Positions 32,976 to 42,801 of a stretch of DNA of 64,000 bases are shown here, one piece after another. The position numbers and the translations under genes are program-made. Numbering within the stretch: the stretch's first letter is position 1; each line of letters opens with the position of its first letter. The stretch lies in assembly GCF_014643175.1 (NCBI RefSeq), contig NZ_BMJH01000001.1, positions 496,001-560,000 of the forward strand, in the 5' to 3' direction. The notes under the pieces were generated by a model. The model saw nothing but the letters and a program-made list of their open reading frames with translations, ran no database searches and was not told where the DNA came from. The stretch is from Hoyosella rhizosphaerae (lineage in GTDB: Bacteria > Actinomycetota > Actinomycetes > Mycobacteriales > Mycobacteriaceae).

Positions 32976-34022
32976 GTGGTGAGAATCGGTCCGGTGAATT
33001 TGGATCTAGCAGCTAGGGGAGCGGCGCGGACGCTATTCTCCGCCCCCGATCCGGTGTGGAGACTATTGGCCCCGATCCGGCCGACCATTGACGGTCAGCG
33101 GATGACTCCGCGGTTGCAGTTCCTAGCCAACATTGGCAGTCACGATCTCAAAGCGCTTCGCCGACCAACACCTTTGAAACGCAAGCGTATGGACGTTTTG
33201 ATGAACCTGGTCGGCTATGTCAAAGGTCTCGATGTCGCTGCTAAGAACCTCGAAGTTCCAGGTCCCGCGGGACCGATTTCCGCACGACTGTATGCGCCGT
33301 CCACCGTGGAATCGAGTGGCCTTTTGATTTATGTGCATGGTGGCGGATGGCACCTCGGTAGCACAGCAGGATTCGACGGACTTTCTCGCTTTCTCGCCGA
33401 CCGGGGGCGAACCAAAGTTTTATCTCTGAACTACCGTTTGGCGCCGGAACACCCATTCCCAGCGGCATTCGATGATGTGCTCGCGGGATTCCGTTTCGCT
33501 GTTGACCAGTCGTCTGAGCTCGGGGTCGATCCTCAGCGCATCGCTATTGCCGGGGACAGTGCGGGAGGCAACTTAGCCGCCGCTGTCGCCTTGCACCTTG
33601 GCGACGATGAGAAGTATCGGCCCGCACTGGCAGTGCCGATTTACCCTGTGGTGGACGCGGATGTGGGCAATCACCGTTCCATCGACCTTTTCCACAAACC
33701 GCTGGACCGCGGGGCTGTGGCTCGAGCAATCGCCTGGTACGGATCGCGCCCCTCCGATTTCGAAGATCCGCGATGTTTCGTCATGGCGGCAACCGACCTG
33801 TCGACGATGCCGCCGACCTACATCGCAACAGCAGGGATGGATGTTCTACGTGATCAGGGTGAAGCCTTCGCGGAGCGGCTCAAGGACGCTGACGCCGACG
33901 TGACACTGCGCCGATTCGACAACATGCCGCACGGATTCGTCAGCATGCTGGTCGACCCAGACGCCCGCGCCGCGACCGAAGAGATCGCCGCCGTTATCCG
34001 TGACCGAATCGGCGAACGCTGA
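32976..34022 (+). CDS. Alpha/beta hydrolase, hormone-sensitive-lipase family
   Basis: The 348-residue esterase has the HSL oxyanion motif HGGG (residues 121-124), the nucleophile Ser195 in GDSAGGN, the Asp in 'AGMDVLRDQGE' near 288 and the His in 'MPHGFVS' near 318. HSL-type enzymes hydrolyse short to middle-length acyl esters. The start GTG 32976 has GGGGAA nearby. It is convergent with a second HSL-type gene at 34047. Confidence 0.85.
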   Translation: MVRIGPVNLDLAARGAARTLFSAPDPVWRLLAPIRPTIDGQRMTPRLQFLANIGSHDLKALRRPTPLKRKRMDVLMNLVGYVKGLDVAAKNLEVPGPAGPISARLYAPSTVESSGLLIYVHGGGWHLGSTAGFDGLSRFLADRGRTKVLSLNYRLAPEHPFPAAFDDVLAGFRFAVDQSSELGVDPQRIAIAGDSAGGNLAAAVALHLGDDEKYRPALAVPIYPVVDADVGNHRSIDLFHKPLDRGAVARAIAWYGSRPSDFEDPRCFVMAATDLSTMPPTYIATAGMDVLRDQGEAFAERLKDADADVTLRRFDNMPHGFVSMLVDPDARAATEEIAAVIRDRIGER

Positions 34023-34046
34023 AGCGGCTCAGACTGCGGGACATCG

Positions 34047-35039
34047 CTATGCGCCACCCTCGGCTGCACTCACAGATTCAACAAACTCGGCGACCTCATC
34101 AAGAGCTCGTGACGCCGCCCGTGACACCCGGTGTGCGGCCTGGAATACGTGAAACTTGCGGTGAAACAGGCTGAGTCGAGCATTCCCACCGATCGCATTC
34201 AAGCTGTCGACATAGGTCTTGGCGTCACCGGCCAGCAGTTCATTGTCACTCGCTTGGACAAGCACAGGCGGCATCACTGACAGGTCATCGTTGGTCAACA
34301 GCAGTTCGGGGTGGGCAGCCTCAACCCCCTTCCAGTTCGGAGCCATCAATGCGCGCCCAGCGTCAGTGAAATAGTCGGGCAGATCTGCACTATTGCTGGC
34401 AACCCAACGGCCACTGAGCTCCATCGTCGGATCGACCACGGGAGACAACGCAACTACACCGGCCGGAACAGGAAGACCAGCCCGATGTGCACGAGGGGAA
34501 AGGCCGAGCGCGAGATGCCCACCAGCCGAATCACCACACACCACAATCTGCTGCGCACTAAGCCCGGACTCAAGAAGCCAAGCATAAGCACGCAAAACAT
34601 CGTCCCCAGCAGCGGGATACACATACTCAGGCGCTCTGCGGTAGTCAAGCGAAAACACAGGCCGCTTAGTGCGGGCCGACAGTTCACTCGTGAGCCCACG
34701 ATGCGACAAGGGCGAACCAGCCACGAATCCGCCGCCGTGTACATACAACACAACAGCGCTATCCCGTGAACCAACACCCGGACGTTCCACCCACTCGCCG
34801 CGCACCTGCCCGCCATCAAACCGCTCGCGGACCTGCTCCACGCTCGTCGACGGATCAGCTCGGAACTCAGGCCGCGTCATATACCGCTCCAGCATCACAC
34901 GCATGGCACGAACCTCAGCCAACGTGATCGTGCCACGTGCAGCGAGACGGCGAACATACAGAGCCGCCGTGTGCCGACTCCTCGTCACCGCCACGCGGCG
35001 TAATAATTCCAGTCTGGAAGCCACTATTTGGCGCATCAC
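34047..35039 (-). CDS. Alpha/beta hydrolase, hormone-sensitive-lipase family
   Basis: The 330-residue esterase has HGGGF (near residue 101), Ser in GDSAGGH near 170, Asp in 'SDNELLAGDAKT' near 263 and His in 'RKFHVFQ' near 295. Its N-terminal 60 residues are rich in Arg and Ala. It is convergent with the esterase at 32976, and the two are only distantly alike, so a simple duplication is unlikely. ATG 35039 or the next ATG can start it. Confidence 0.85.
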   Translation of the reverse strand: MMRQIVASRLELLRRVAVTRSRHTAALYVRRLAARGTITLAEVRAMRVMLERYMTRPEFRADPSTSVEQVRERFDGGQVRGEWVERPGVGSRDSAVVLYVHGGGFVAGSPLSHRGLTSELSARTKRPVFSLDYRRAPEYVYPAAGDDVLRAYAWLLESGLSAQQIVVCGDSAGGHLALGLSPRAHRAGLPVPAGVVALSPVVDPTMELSGRWVASNSADLPDYFTDAGRALMAPNWKGVEAAHPELLLTNDDLSVMPPVLVQASDNELLAGDAKTYVDSLNAIGGNARLSLFHRKFHVFQAAHRVSRAASRALDEVAEFVESVSAAEGGA

Positions 35040-35072
35040 TCGATAGTGCCACAGCGACGGACAACGGCGCGG

Positions 35073-35561
35073 CTACCCCCGTAGCTGGTAACTAGGAGCT
35101 GGGCCTTTAGGTGTCTGCTGCTTTCTTGCCGCCACGGCTCGCACATATGCATGATGGCCGGGCAACCACAGCATTGCTGCAGCCACGAGCCCCGTTCCAA
35201 CGCACAACGCCAGCGGGGCCACCAGGGCAGAGGCAGGAATCGCCAGAACGGCAAAGATGGTCACAAAGATCCGTGCGCGCTTTCGACCCTGATGTGCCGC
35301 TATTGCAATGACAATGCTGATGACAATGGAGAACCCCAGCAGAACAGCTCCAATTGTACGTGCGACTTCGATGTAGTCATGCATCGTCCGAAAGCTCCAT
35401 CGGTCAAGCAATGCAGTGACCCGATATAGCCACCATGCGCCCAAAAGTGCAACTAGGACTGCGTTGAGCATTAATAGGGCGGAAGCTATTCGAGTAGACC
35501 ACGGCGGTCGGGGTTTTCCACTGCGTCGATACCGCGCGAACTCGTCGACAGTTGTGCGCAT
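35073..35561 (-). CDS. Membrane protein with four TM segments
   Basis: The 162-residue protein has hydrophobic segments near residues 22-45, 65-85, 95-110 and 113-133. ATG 35561 is chosen as the first ATG after the end of the next gene; the frame runs to 35648 and overlaps that gene. No family recognised. It probably shares a transcript with the gene to its right. Confidence 0.55.
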   Translation of the reverse strand: MRTTVDEFARYRRSGKPRPPWSTRIASALLMLNAVLVALLGAWWLYRVTALLDRWSFRTMHDYIEVARTIGAVLLGFSIVISIVIAIAAHQGRKRARIFVTIFAVLAIPASALVAPLALCVGTGLVAAAMLWLPGHHAYVRAVAARKQQTPKGPAPSYQLRG

Positions 35562-35584
35562 CGCGACAGCTCGCACTGTGCCGG

Positions 35585-36223
35585 TCACGGCGTGGGACTC
35601 TCTGAGACTCCCGTTGCGCTTCGGTAAAACGCCGTAAGGATCAAGCACGCCAAGGGACCGGTCACGGCGTAGCCAAATCCGAGAAACAGGCTACCGGCAA
35701 TCGCCAGTGCCATCGCTGTGAAAACTGCGAGCAACGCATGTACGGGGTTCGCGACCACGAGCCGCCAACTCGTCGTTACCGCACGAACGGGGTTAGCACC
35801 GTGCGCTGCGGCCTGCGCACTGAAAGCCCCCAGAACAAATGCGATAATCCCCGGGATGATTAATAGAATAATGCCGACCACGACGGTGGCGGTGTACACG
35901 AACTGAGCTGCCAAAATTCTCGGCAAGTACGAGAAGTCGAACATCGAGACGATAGTAAGTCGATTTCCCTGGAGTGCTGTGGAAGCGCATGCAACCAACT
36001 GGCATGTCAACACAACCATAATCAAAGATGCGATGACCCATCCGATCAGCGGCACCAGGCCAATCGCGATTCCTGCCACCATATAGATTGCAGTTCCAGC
36101 AATAAGCGGTAGCGCGTTCCTGCCGTAAGTACTCAACGCAGGGCTATAGACGCTTGCAAAACTTACTACAGGACCTTGTGGACGTTCAATGTTGTCAGCG
36201 ACGCCATACTGCGAGTAGTTCAT
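35585..36223 (-). CDS. Multi-pass membrane protein
   Basis: The 212-residue protein has about six TM segments, with Gly/Ile-rich runs ('VVGIILLIIPGIIAFVLG' and 'ALIAGTAIYMVAG'-like), the pattern of glycerophosphodiesterase-type or DUF7847-like membrane proteins. ATG 36223 follows GGGGGG at good distance on the reverse strand. A preceding Met at 36241 is not needed. It heads the pair 36223-35073. Confidence 0.55.
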   Translation of the reverse strand: MNYSQYGVADNIERPQGPVVSFASVYSPALSTYGRNALPLIAGTAIYMVAGIAIGLVPLIGWVIASLIMVVLTCQLVACASTALQGNRLTIVSMFDFSYLPRILAAQFVYTATVVVGIILLIIPGIIAFVLGAFSAQAAAHGANPVRAVTTSWRLVVANPVHALLAVFTAMALAIAGSLFLGFGYAVTGPLACLILTAFYRSATGVSESPTP

Positions 36224-36241
36224 TTCCCCCCCAGGACACAA

Positions 36242-36996
36242 TGATCGTTAATAACGTACATGTCCGAACGTGCACCTGCAAACGATGCAACATTGCTCTA
36301 CTCTCTTTGAGATGCTTGCTTACAGTGAGAGCTTGGGACGAAGTCCGAGAAAGGTACTGGCCGAACATCTACGACGTGAGCAATGTTCGCTGAAGCAAAG
36401 CTGGGCAGGGCGTAGCCCCGCCACATGCGGCCTCGCGGCCTGCCTAGCCCGACTGATCGACACCATCACAGAAACACTGTGGCCCTGCGTTTGGGCGAAA
36501 AAGACAAGTATGTCCGCGCCGTTGCGAAGAAGACGTGATCTTCGGTCGTAGCATGGCCGATTTTGGTTTTGGGGTCGGTGCAGCAACCCGAACTTGTCGT
36601 AGGCGCCTTTTACGATGAACCACATGCAACACAGGTCCACGCGCACAACGGCGTTGTGGGTTCAGCACCAGAACATTTGGTTACCACCATACCGTCGCCG
36701 AGTTCGACGGCATGCTGGCCGAAGCGGAGATGAAGCCCGATCATGGGCACCTGCCGGTCGACCTGCCGCCGAATGGGCTCGCATATGAAAGACCTGCCAG
36801 TGTTGAAGGGGCGCTCGCCTCGGTTGTTTTCGAGATTGCCCAAGAAATAGGTGCACAAGGAAGGACAAAAAATTTGATCAGCGTAAAAGCGGGGAAGAGT
36901 CTGGTGGTGTGGATTCCGACACCACCGTTGTCGTTCCTGTGACTGCACAAGCTGAATCGACAACCGCGACTGAAACTCACCCCGCGGAACCAGTGG
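36242..36996. other. Region of broken open frames
   Basis: About 750 bases. Several frames read protein-like in turn: one with 'VQQPELVVGAFYDEPHATQ' (about 36575-36690), another with 'VAEFDGMLAEAEMKPDHGHL' (about 36690-36900) and a Thr/Pro-rich run 'ESTTATETHPAEPVDVEPET' ending at a TAA about 37011-37014. None starts with a start codon and ribosome site. They look like pieces of a gene, perhaps the 5' part of the one at 36997, broken by frameshifts. Confidence 0.35.
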
Positions 36997-37740
36997 ATGT
37001 GGAACCTGAGACCTAACATCATGGGGAACGGGGATTATCGGTTCGCGCTGGAATCCGGCCGCGAATGCGTTTTTGGCTCAGCAGATCAGGGCCACACGAT
37101 CTACTGCTCGGTGTTATTCCCCCAAGACACTCGGCATGTTGTGAACCATCCCTTCTCTGGTACGCCCGACACGATTGTGGTTCGCCGTGATGGCTTTTAC
37201 CCCAGCATCAGTTCAGGGGTACCACCTGGAGCTGTGCTGCTAGCACCAAGTCAGAGACTTCGGATCGGTGGGGCAGAGTGCACTGCACTTGACGGTGGGA
37301 TTGACTGCCAAAACGGAAACGCAGGATTCACCTTTGTCGATGACGTGCTCATCACCCACGGTTCGCAGCTTGAGCACCCAGATACAACGCCACGCCCTGC
37401 CGACCACCAACAACAAGCGGAACAGAATTCACAGCTTGGCCCACCCATGCACGCCCCTTATCAAGATTCCACAAAGCCCGCGCAGTCAGGTGAACTGTGC
37501 GGCGCAGCAACAGGACGACGTTTCGTTGAAGTCACATCCGGAGGGATTTCCTGTAAAGACGCGTTGGACCTGATGGACACCTACATTTCGACGAACACCG
37601 GACAGTTCGGTAACGCCGACATCCGTCCCGTCGGTGACTGGGACTGTGTAACCACGACGACTGCGGAGATGCAGAGGCAACTGGGGTACGCGGCGCGCTG
37701 CACCAACGGTGCTTTAGAGATCCGCTCTCCAGCCCGCTGA
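36997..37740 (+). CDS. Unknown protein, possibly the 3' part of a broken gene
   Basis: The 247-residue frame holds a Cys-containing domain (about residues 9-130, 'GDYRFALESGRECVFGSADQ', with Cys pairs), a Pro/Gln-rich linker (about 130-165), and a second domain with 'SGGISCKDALDLMDTYI' and 'VGDWDCVTTTTAEMQRQLGYAARC'. This architecture is that of exported actinomycete proteins, but no signal peptide is present. The frame upstream of 36997 has no start, while a Thr/Pro-rich linker runs in another frame just before. The real start may have been lost. Confidence 0.45.
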   Translation: MWNLRPNIMGNGDYRFALESGRECVFGSADQGHTIYCSVLFPQDTRHVVNHPFSGTPDTIVVRRDGFYPSISSGVPPGAVLLAPSQRLRIGGAECTALDGGIDCQNGNAGFTFVDDVLITHGSQLEHPDTTPRPADHQQQAEQNSQLGPPMHAPYQDSTKPAQSGELCGAATGRRFVEVTSGGISCKDALDLMDTYISTNTGQFGNADIRPVGDWDCVTTTTAEMQRQLGYAARCTNGALEIRSPAR

Positions 37741-38277
37741 GTGGTGTCGCGCTTGTGGTGACATCGCATAGCAGACTCTCGGGCACTAACAATCTCACGG
37801 TTCGCCGTTATGACCACCACTCAATGGGGGCGGTCCGGATGGTGAACCCGCTCGATACTGTCACCTCGTCCGGATTTTGAAAACCGCAGAGCTCGGCTAC
37901 CGATGATGAATGCACGTACCCCAATTAGTTTGGAAGAATCGGTCAACGCTTATCCAAAAGCGTCGACCGCACGGGCAATAACCGGGGATAGCCGTTCCTT
38001 GCGCTGTCCATCGCGAACCTGCGCCGATACGGCACACGGGGTCCAGAACTGAAAAATTCGACGCTTGGAGACGACGAGAAGGTTCCGGACGAGATTGAGC
38101 GGTGGCGCGCCGAGTGCGGTGATGAGCTTGCGGGCGCTGGCTCAGGTGAGCCGCAAAACCTCCCGGCCGGACTAACTGAGACGACACAGGTCCTGTCGCG
38201 GCTCAGGCTAGTCGACGAATGCCCGACTCTTCGAATATGGTCGGCCGTGTGGAGCACAGTTCGATTGTTCGCTGTAA
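37741..38277. other. Gap, one long open frame without start
   Basis: About 540 bases. A rightward frame from about 37989 to about 38340 reads 'DEIERWRAECGDELAGAGSG' and 'TETTQVLSRLRLVDECPTLR' but has no plausible start, and it overlaps the transposase remnant. It may be a gene fragment or chance. Confidence 0.3.
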
Positions 38278-39189
38278 CTATCGATATTCTAGGAAATAGG
38301 TGTGGACGCGCCAGTCCACGGTTTGTCCAGACTTCCCTCTAGGCTCTAGTTGGTCGAGTCCCTTCACGGTGCCGAGGGTGGCATTGGGGAGCGTGTCGGT
38401 GAGAGCGACCAATTCTGCTCGGGTTCCACAGAGGGGCGGCGCCGCGGCGGTGATGGTATTCAGCTGACCCGCCAGCTTCTCCCAGAGTCTCCGGTCGGCT
38501 TCCAGTTTGCCGTCTGTGACCTGACGTTCCAGAGTAGTGACATCCGGTAGTCGAGCATTGTGTTCTCGCAGCCATACCATCGCACCGGACGGGAGTGCAT
38601 TCGGGTCGGCGCCGGTTATCTCAGATTGATCAACATTCGACTCCAGCAGTTCGGCCTCGACATGCGCGAATGAGATCGGCCGCAACCGACGCTGGATCTC
38701 CCACACATTCTCGAACTGAGTTTTCTACCAGTTGCTACCGGACTTCACGTACGACGGATCCGCGATCTCGAGCTGTTCCGCAAGATAGTTGACCAACCCT
38801 CCTGGAGTATTGACAGGATCCAGTAGGAACGTGTCGCGATAACGCACAGTCAGGAGCTGCAAAGCATAGGCAGGATGATTGAGAATCCGGCTCCGGGTCG
38901 CGACCAACTCCCGCCAAGGTGTCATCGAGATGAAAAACCTATCCAGTTCGACCTGAGACAGCGCATCGAAGAATTCGGTCCGGCCCTCATCACCCACAAT
39001 TCGGTACGCCACAACCACGCGGCCGCCCACCCCCCACTGATTCAACACATTGACCTCCACAGCGCGGCGTTTCGGTCTCTGCTTGGCGCCAGTTTCCGTT
39101 CGACTGAACTCCATCGTGCTGTGTTCGAGAGGTTTCGGCGGCACTGGACAGCCGATCTGCCCCTGAGACTGCCAGGCTGCGTAACCCAC
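38278..39189 (-). pseudogene. Tn3-family transposase remnant (DUF4158 part)
   Basis: The leftward frame has 'TEFFDALSQVELDRFF', 'YALQLLTVRYRDTFLLDP' and 'VNYLAEQLEIADPSYVK', the N-terminal DUF4158 region of Tn3-family TnpA. An in-frame TAG at 38725-38727 interrupts it, after which the same frame continues with 'VWEIQRRLRPISF', 'VWLREHNARLPDVTTLERQV' and 'LWEKLAGQLN', the normal next part. The catalytic DDE half of the roughly 1000-residue protein is absent. No terminal inverted repeats were seen. The gene is broken by a stop codon and a 3' truncation. Confidence 0.75.
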
Positions 39190-39590
39190 CGTCCGCTCAC
39201 ACAGGAGAGCCTCATGATGACGATGGGGTCTCTACCATGCTACGAAATACGTTGAGTTACAGTCGTTGTTCGCGCAGAATGGCGTTGAATAATTCGTTTC
39301 AACTGCCGCGCCATGGCTTCTGCGGGGGATACTGGCGATGTCGTCCTTGCCTGCGCACGCCGCGGGCGTTTTGGGAGCTGTTTCAAAGCACGATTGGTTG
39401 CAGCACCAATGCAAATCCTTGGTGATCAACGAAGACAGCTGCCACATGAATCAAGCCCGAACCAGTAGAAGAAAACCAGCAAGAAACTAGTGGTTCACAC
39501 ACGAGTAGCGGCAACACCATACTGACCTTTGACAAAACTCCATTTCGTCGAATCTTATTAGTGTCAGTGCCAATCGTTACGATCTGCGCT
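39190..39590. other. Gap with no convincing gene
   Basis: About 400 bases between the transposase remnant and the PD-(D/E)XK-like gene. Short frames only, with no ribosome site or family. Confidence 0.4.
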
Positions 39591-40268
39591 ATGACCCCCT
39601 ATAAGAAGTATGCTGTGTTGGGTACCTTAGTTGACCGCGCTGTCTGCATGCCGTACTCCAAGCCGTATGTGCTCTGTGAGGGAATACGTCAAACGTGGTG
39701 GAACAATGTTCCGATTACTGCCGACATCATTAACGCCGCTGATGCGCTCCACCGCATTCTTCAAGAGCCGACTGCGGAACGAGATTGGTCAACCGCGGAT
39801 TTCGCAGTAGACCCTGCTGGCCCCTGGTGGTCGAAGACCAAAAACGACTTTTTTCAACTGTCCCTGGACGATCAGAGCTGGCTCCTCGCTAAGCTTGTCT
39901 CCACTGCTGCGCGGGCTGCGGAAGCCATAGAAGAGAAGGCCGTGGAGGAAAAGTGGACCTGGTTGTGGTCCCAACCGTCGCTAGCGATGCCAGGGGACCA
40001 CTATCCTCAAATTCTGAGGCCGGACCTCGTAGCTGGCCTCGACAAGGATTCTTGCGTATTAATCGATCTCAAAACCACGAAAGATGCCTCCAATCAATTC
40101 AAAAATAGGGAAGGCCTCAAAAAACCAACCGATGACTTTCATGAATGGTCAAAGCGACTGAAACACTCGGGTTTTAACCCCAAGCGGCGCTGGATACTCT
40201 CGGTATCGACAGGCGAAGAGGCACGTGATCCCCACAAGTGGATCGGAATCAGGCGGCGTAGATTTTGA
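39591..40268 (+). CDS. PD-(D/E)XK nuclease-like protein
   Basis: The 225-residue protein has the core 'RPDLVAGLDKDSCVLIDLKTTK' near residues 141-162, the P-D-x(n)-D-x-K active-site pattern of PD-(D/E)XK nucleases: Asp after Pro, then Asp-Leu-Lys on the next strand. A helix-rich N-terminal 110 residues precede it. Such folds serve in phage defence, repair and restriction. Substrate and partner are unknown, since no methyltransferase or other defence gene adjoins it. ATG 39591 is chosen over GTG 39561; both have weak ribosome sites. It stands alone in a poor region. Confidence 0.6.
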   Translation: MTPYKKYAVLGTLVDRAVCMPYSKPYVLCEGIRQTWWNNVPITADIINAADALHRILQEPTAERDWSTADFAVDPAGPWWSKTKNDFFQLSLDDQSWLLAKLVSTAARAAEAIEEKAVEEKWTWLWSQPSLAMPGDHYPQILRPDLVAGLDKDSCVLIDLKTTKDASNQFKNREGLKKPTDDFHEWSKRLKHSGFNPKRRWILSVSTGEEARDPHKWIGIRRRRF

Positions 40269-41134
40269 CCTGCTGGGTCGCGCGGACGGAGATGGCATTG
40301 AAGGCGTCTCACGATAATTCCAGTTCCCGGACCATCCCCGAAATCGTCACGCGGTCATCATCAGCCGTCGCGGAGTGAAGCGGGCACACCGTCTCGTGGC
40401 CGCCCAGACCCGGCGTACCAGACTGACGTTGTTGTGCGCACGAACTTTCCGGGCGCCAGCTATGACAAAGCGGCAGCCCGGAGCACTTAAACTCAAATAC
40501 AGCGGTGACCCCACGACGGGCACTGAGCGAGGCGGATTTTGAGCCGGGCTCAGACCACGACCGTTAAATGACCATGTAACACCGAGTTAGTGATCGTGGC
40601 ACTAATCTCGCCACTGCGGATTATTGTGTCGGCAACAACAGCAGCAGACAACGTAGGCGTAAACACAGGGTCCTTTGGTGTGGATTTGATGCGGAGTAGG
40701 CACCTGCATGATTAACCCCCCAGGAGCCCGATTTAACTTGTCGGCGCGATCGGCGCCCGTGGGGTAAACCACCCAACGCTGCAATCCAGTTCCGGAAGAG
40801 TAACTTTGCCCCTGTGCGGTTCACAGCGAATAGATGGCACCACCACCGTCACCGCACAGACCAGGTTTGGCTGCAACGATATACGAAAAACAAGGGACAT
40901 GACCGGCCAAAACCGGCGACCAACCGGTGGCCACAATTTGGGACCGCTAGCTAGCCACCAATGGATATGTATTCGCGGCCATGGACAAGCCTTGACCTGC
41001 CCGATGCTTTCCGGGCAGGTAGCTTAGGGGATTCCGTGCCGCCAGGTGCTCATACAGGAATGCGGTGTGAACCCAAATACCCTCAGCAGGAGCATCAATC
41101 CTCCCAACTTGGTGTTCACCAAATTGAGTAAGCC
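40269..41134. other. Gap with no convincing gene
   Basis: About 870 bases. Short frames occur on both strands without a family or ribosome site. One imperfect inverted repeat (GAGTTAGTG with CACTAATCTC, about 40585-40610) is the only structure noticed. The region is probably decayed sequence. Confidence 0.4.
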
Positions 41135-42235
41135 TTAGCTAACCAGAAACCCCGTTGTCAGCTTTTGGAAGAGCTCGTGCGGCAAATGATCGGTAGGTCC
41201 ATCGTTCCCACAACTCAGCACGAGTGTCGCTATGAGGCCCAATGCGTCGCGCGGATCAGCGACTAAAACGCCCTCGTCTCGCAAAATCTCATTCGCGTCC
41301 TCATCCGACCCGATCATAGTCTCGATCCAGTCTGCAGCAATGCCAGAAGACAGCATCGCCGCGAGGGCAAGCGGGTTAAGTGGTTTATCCTTGATTCGTC
41401 GCGCCGCTACAAGATCAAGTGTGCGCTCCGAAGCCCCCAGCATCGCAGGTACGAGGAGATCAAGCGCCGCCGGTTCCTGACTGCTCTGAAACAAAGTTCC
41501 GATAGCACCGTCGCTGGGCCTATTTGCGCCGACCTGGGCGATCATGCGGAGCATGGCTGGTCGGACGCGTCCATGCTCCACGAAATCCCTAGCGGCAGCG
41601 AAGCATACGACAATCCAGTTGATCGCAGCCAGTAGCCCCAAAGTTGGCTTGTGGAGGTAGGCGATTGTCAGCCGCGGAAGGACGTCATGGAGATTCGATA
41701 AGCGGTGGCGGTCGAAGTCCGTGGCACAACAAGCTGCTGTCTGCAGCGTCGCTACGATATCCGCTCGCTGCATGCCTTGGTTTTCCATCATCGATATACC
41801 GGCAATTAACCCCCTAACTGAAGGGTCACCTAAACGTAACGCATGGAAGTTGAATCCCTTAGGCAGAGAACTCCTTCCGGAGCGCTGGAGCTCACGATGG
41901 CATGAAAAGGCCCGATAAGACCGACATCCGGTCACATCTAAGCAGGCGCCTGCGTTTCGAAGTGCGGGGATTAGTTTTGGGGTGAACCCTGCCATCGCCC
42001 AGGCGACCGCAACCTGCGGGGTCAGACCACTTGTTTTCCAATCGTGAACGAACTGCGGATCCATTGGCAAAACCAAATCGCCACGCGGCGATGCGAGAAG
42101 TATGCTACGGAGTGCAGGTACCCCTGCGCTCATCGTCGACGGAAGTCGCGAACTATCGTGATAATCAAGTACTTCCCGGACTGTACGCAGTGGAATGTGT
42201 ACTTTGTTTTCTTGCCATGCCCGGTCGGTGCCCAT
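41135..42235 (-). CDS. Helical protein of unknown function
   Basis: The 366-residue protein is not recognised. It is mostly helical and rich in Ala and Leu in the middle ('GLLAAINWIVVCFAAARDF', 'LDLLVPAMLGASERTLDLVA'). It may be a solenoid. ATG 42235 has GAGAGGA about 10-12 bases upstream; ATG 42133 is an alternative. A rightward frame on the opposite strand overlaps its 5' end but looks weaker. Confidence 0.5.
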   Translation of the reverse strand: MGTDRAWQENKVHIPLRTVREVLDYHDSSRLPSTMSAGVPALRSILLASPRGDLVLPMDPQFVHDWKTSGLTPQVAVAWAMAGFTPKLIPALRNAGACLDVTGCRSYRAFSCHRELQRSGRSSLPKGFNFHALRLGDPSVRGLIAGISMMENQGMQRADIVATLQTAACCATDFDRHRLSNLHDVLPRLTIAYLHKPTLGLLAAINWIVVCFAAARDFVEHGRVRPAMLRMIAQVGANRPSDGAIGTLFQSSQEPAALDLLVPAMLGASERTLDLVAARRIKDKPLNPLALAAMLSSGIAADWIETMIGSDEDANEILRDEGVLVADPRDALGLIATLVLSCGNDGPTDHLPHELFQKLTTGFLVS

Positions 42236-42801
42236 CCGATGAGTTCCTCTCTAGTTTGGAACGACGCGTTTCGCCGATGTGGCCGGAATATGTTTCCGCG
42301 TGTTTGACCGGGTGGTGGGATTCCGTCGCGAGGTTGCCCCCGTGGCACGAGCGTGCAGTTACGGAATTTGCGTCCCCGCTTTTGGTGGCTACCGACCAGT
42401 GTCAACCCTGCCGGAGCTTGTAGGTGAGTTCGAGTTGCCCAAGCCGACCCATGCTGCGCAACTACGTTCGGCAAAAGCTCAGCGGTGTTTACGGTTGTGT
42501 GGTGCGACGATCATTTGCAGAGCGATGCCGACCAGGCTTAAGTAGTCGCCAGCCAATGTGCAGACCAGTGGATCACCTTACTCCCGACCTACCTCAACCT
42601 ATGACCTAGGTTTGGTATCCGCTGATCTTGACTATAATTGAACGTTCTTCACTGTCTAGGTAGCTCTATACCTGGCCCAACACTGTTCGACCTCAAACTT
42701 TGGACTGAAGTCTGCCGTAGACTTATAACCCATTGAGGCCGTGCTTCTTGCGGCAACCAATAGGGGTGAGTTGAGGTTCATGGCGCAGGAAGGGAGTTCG
42801 C
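42236..42801. other. Gap with weak frames
   Basis: About 565 bases. A rightward frame (to about 42423) reads 'SSLERRVSPMWPEYVSACL' and 'PPWHERAVTEFASPLLVATD', which looks protein-like but has no start clear of the gene at 41135. The following 380 bases hold nothing recognisable. Confidence 0.35.

Noticed and set aside
36997-37740. Call as a complete exported protein
   Set aside because: No signal peptide, and the linker-like sequence upstream lies in another frame; it is listed as possibly broken.
40585-40610. Imperfect inverted repeat as a possible transposon end or attachment site
   Set aside because: No second copy or target duplication was found.
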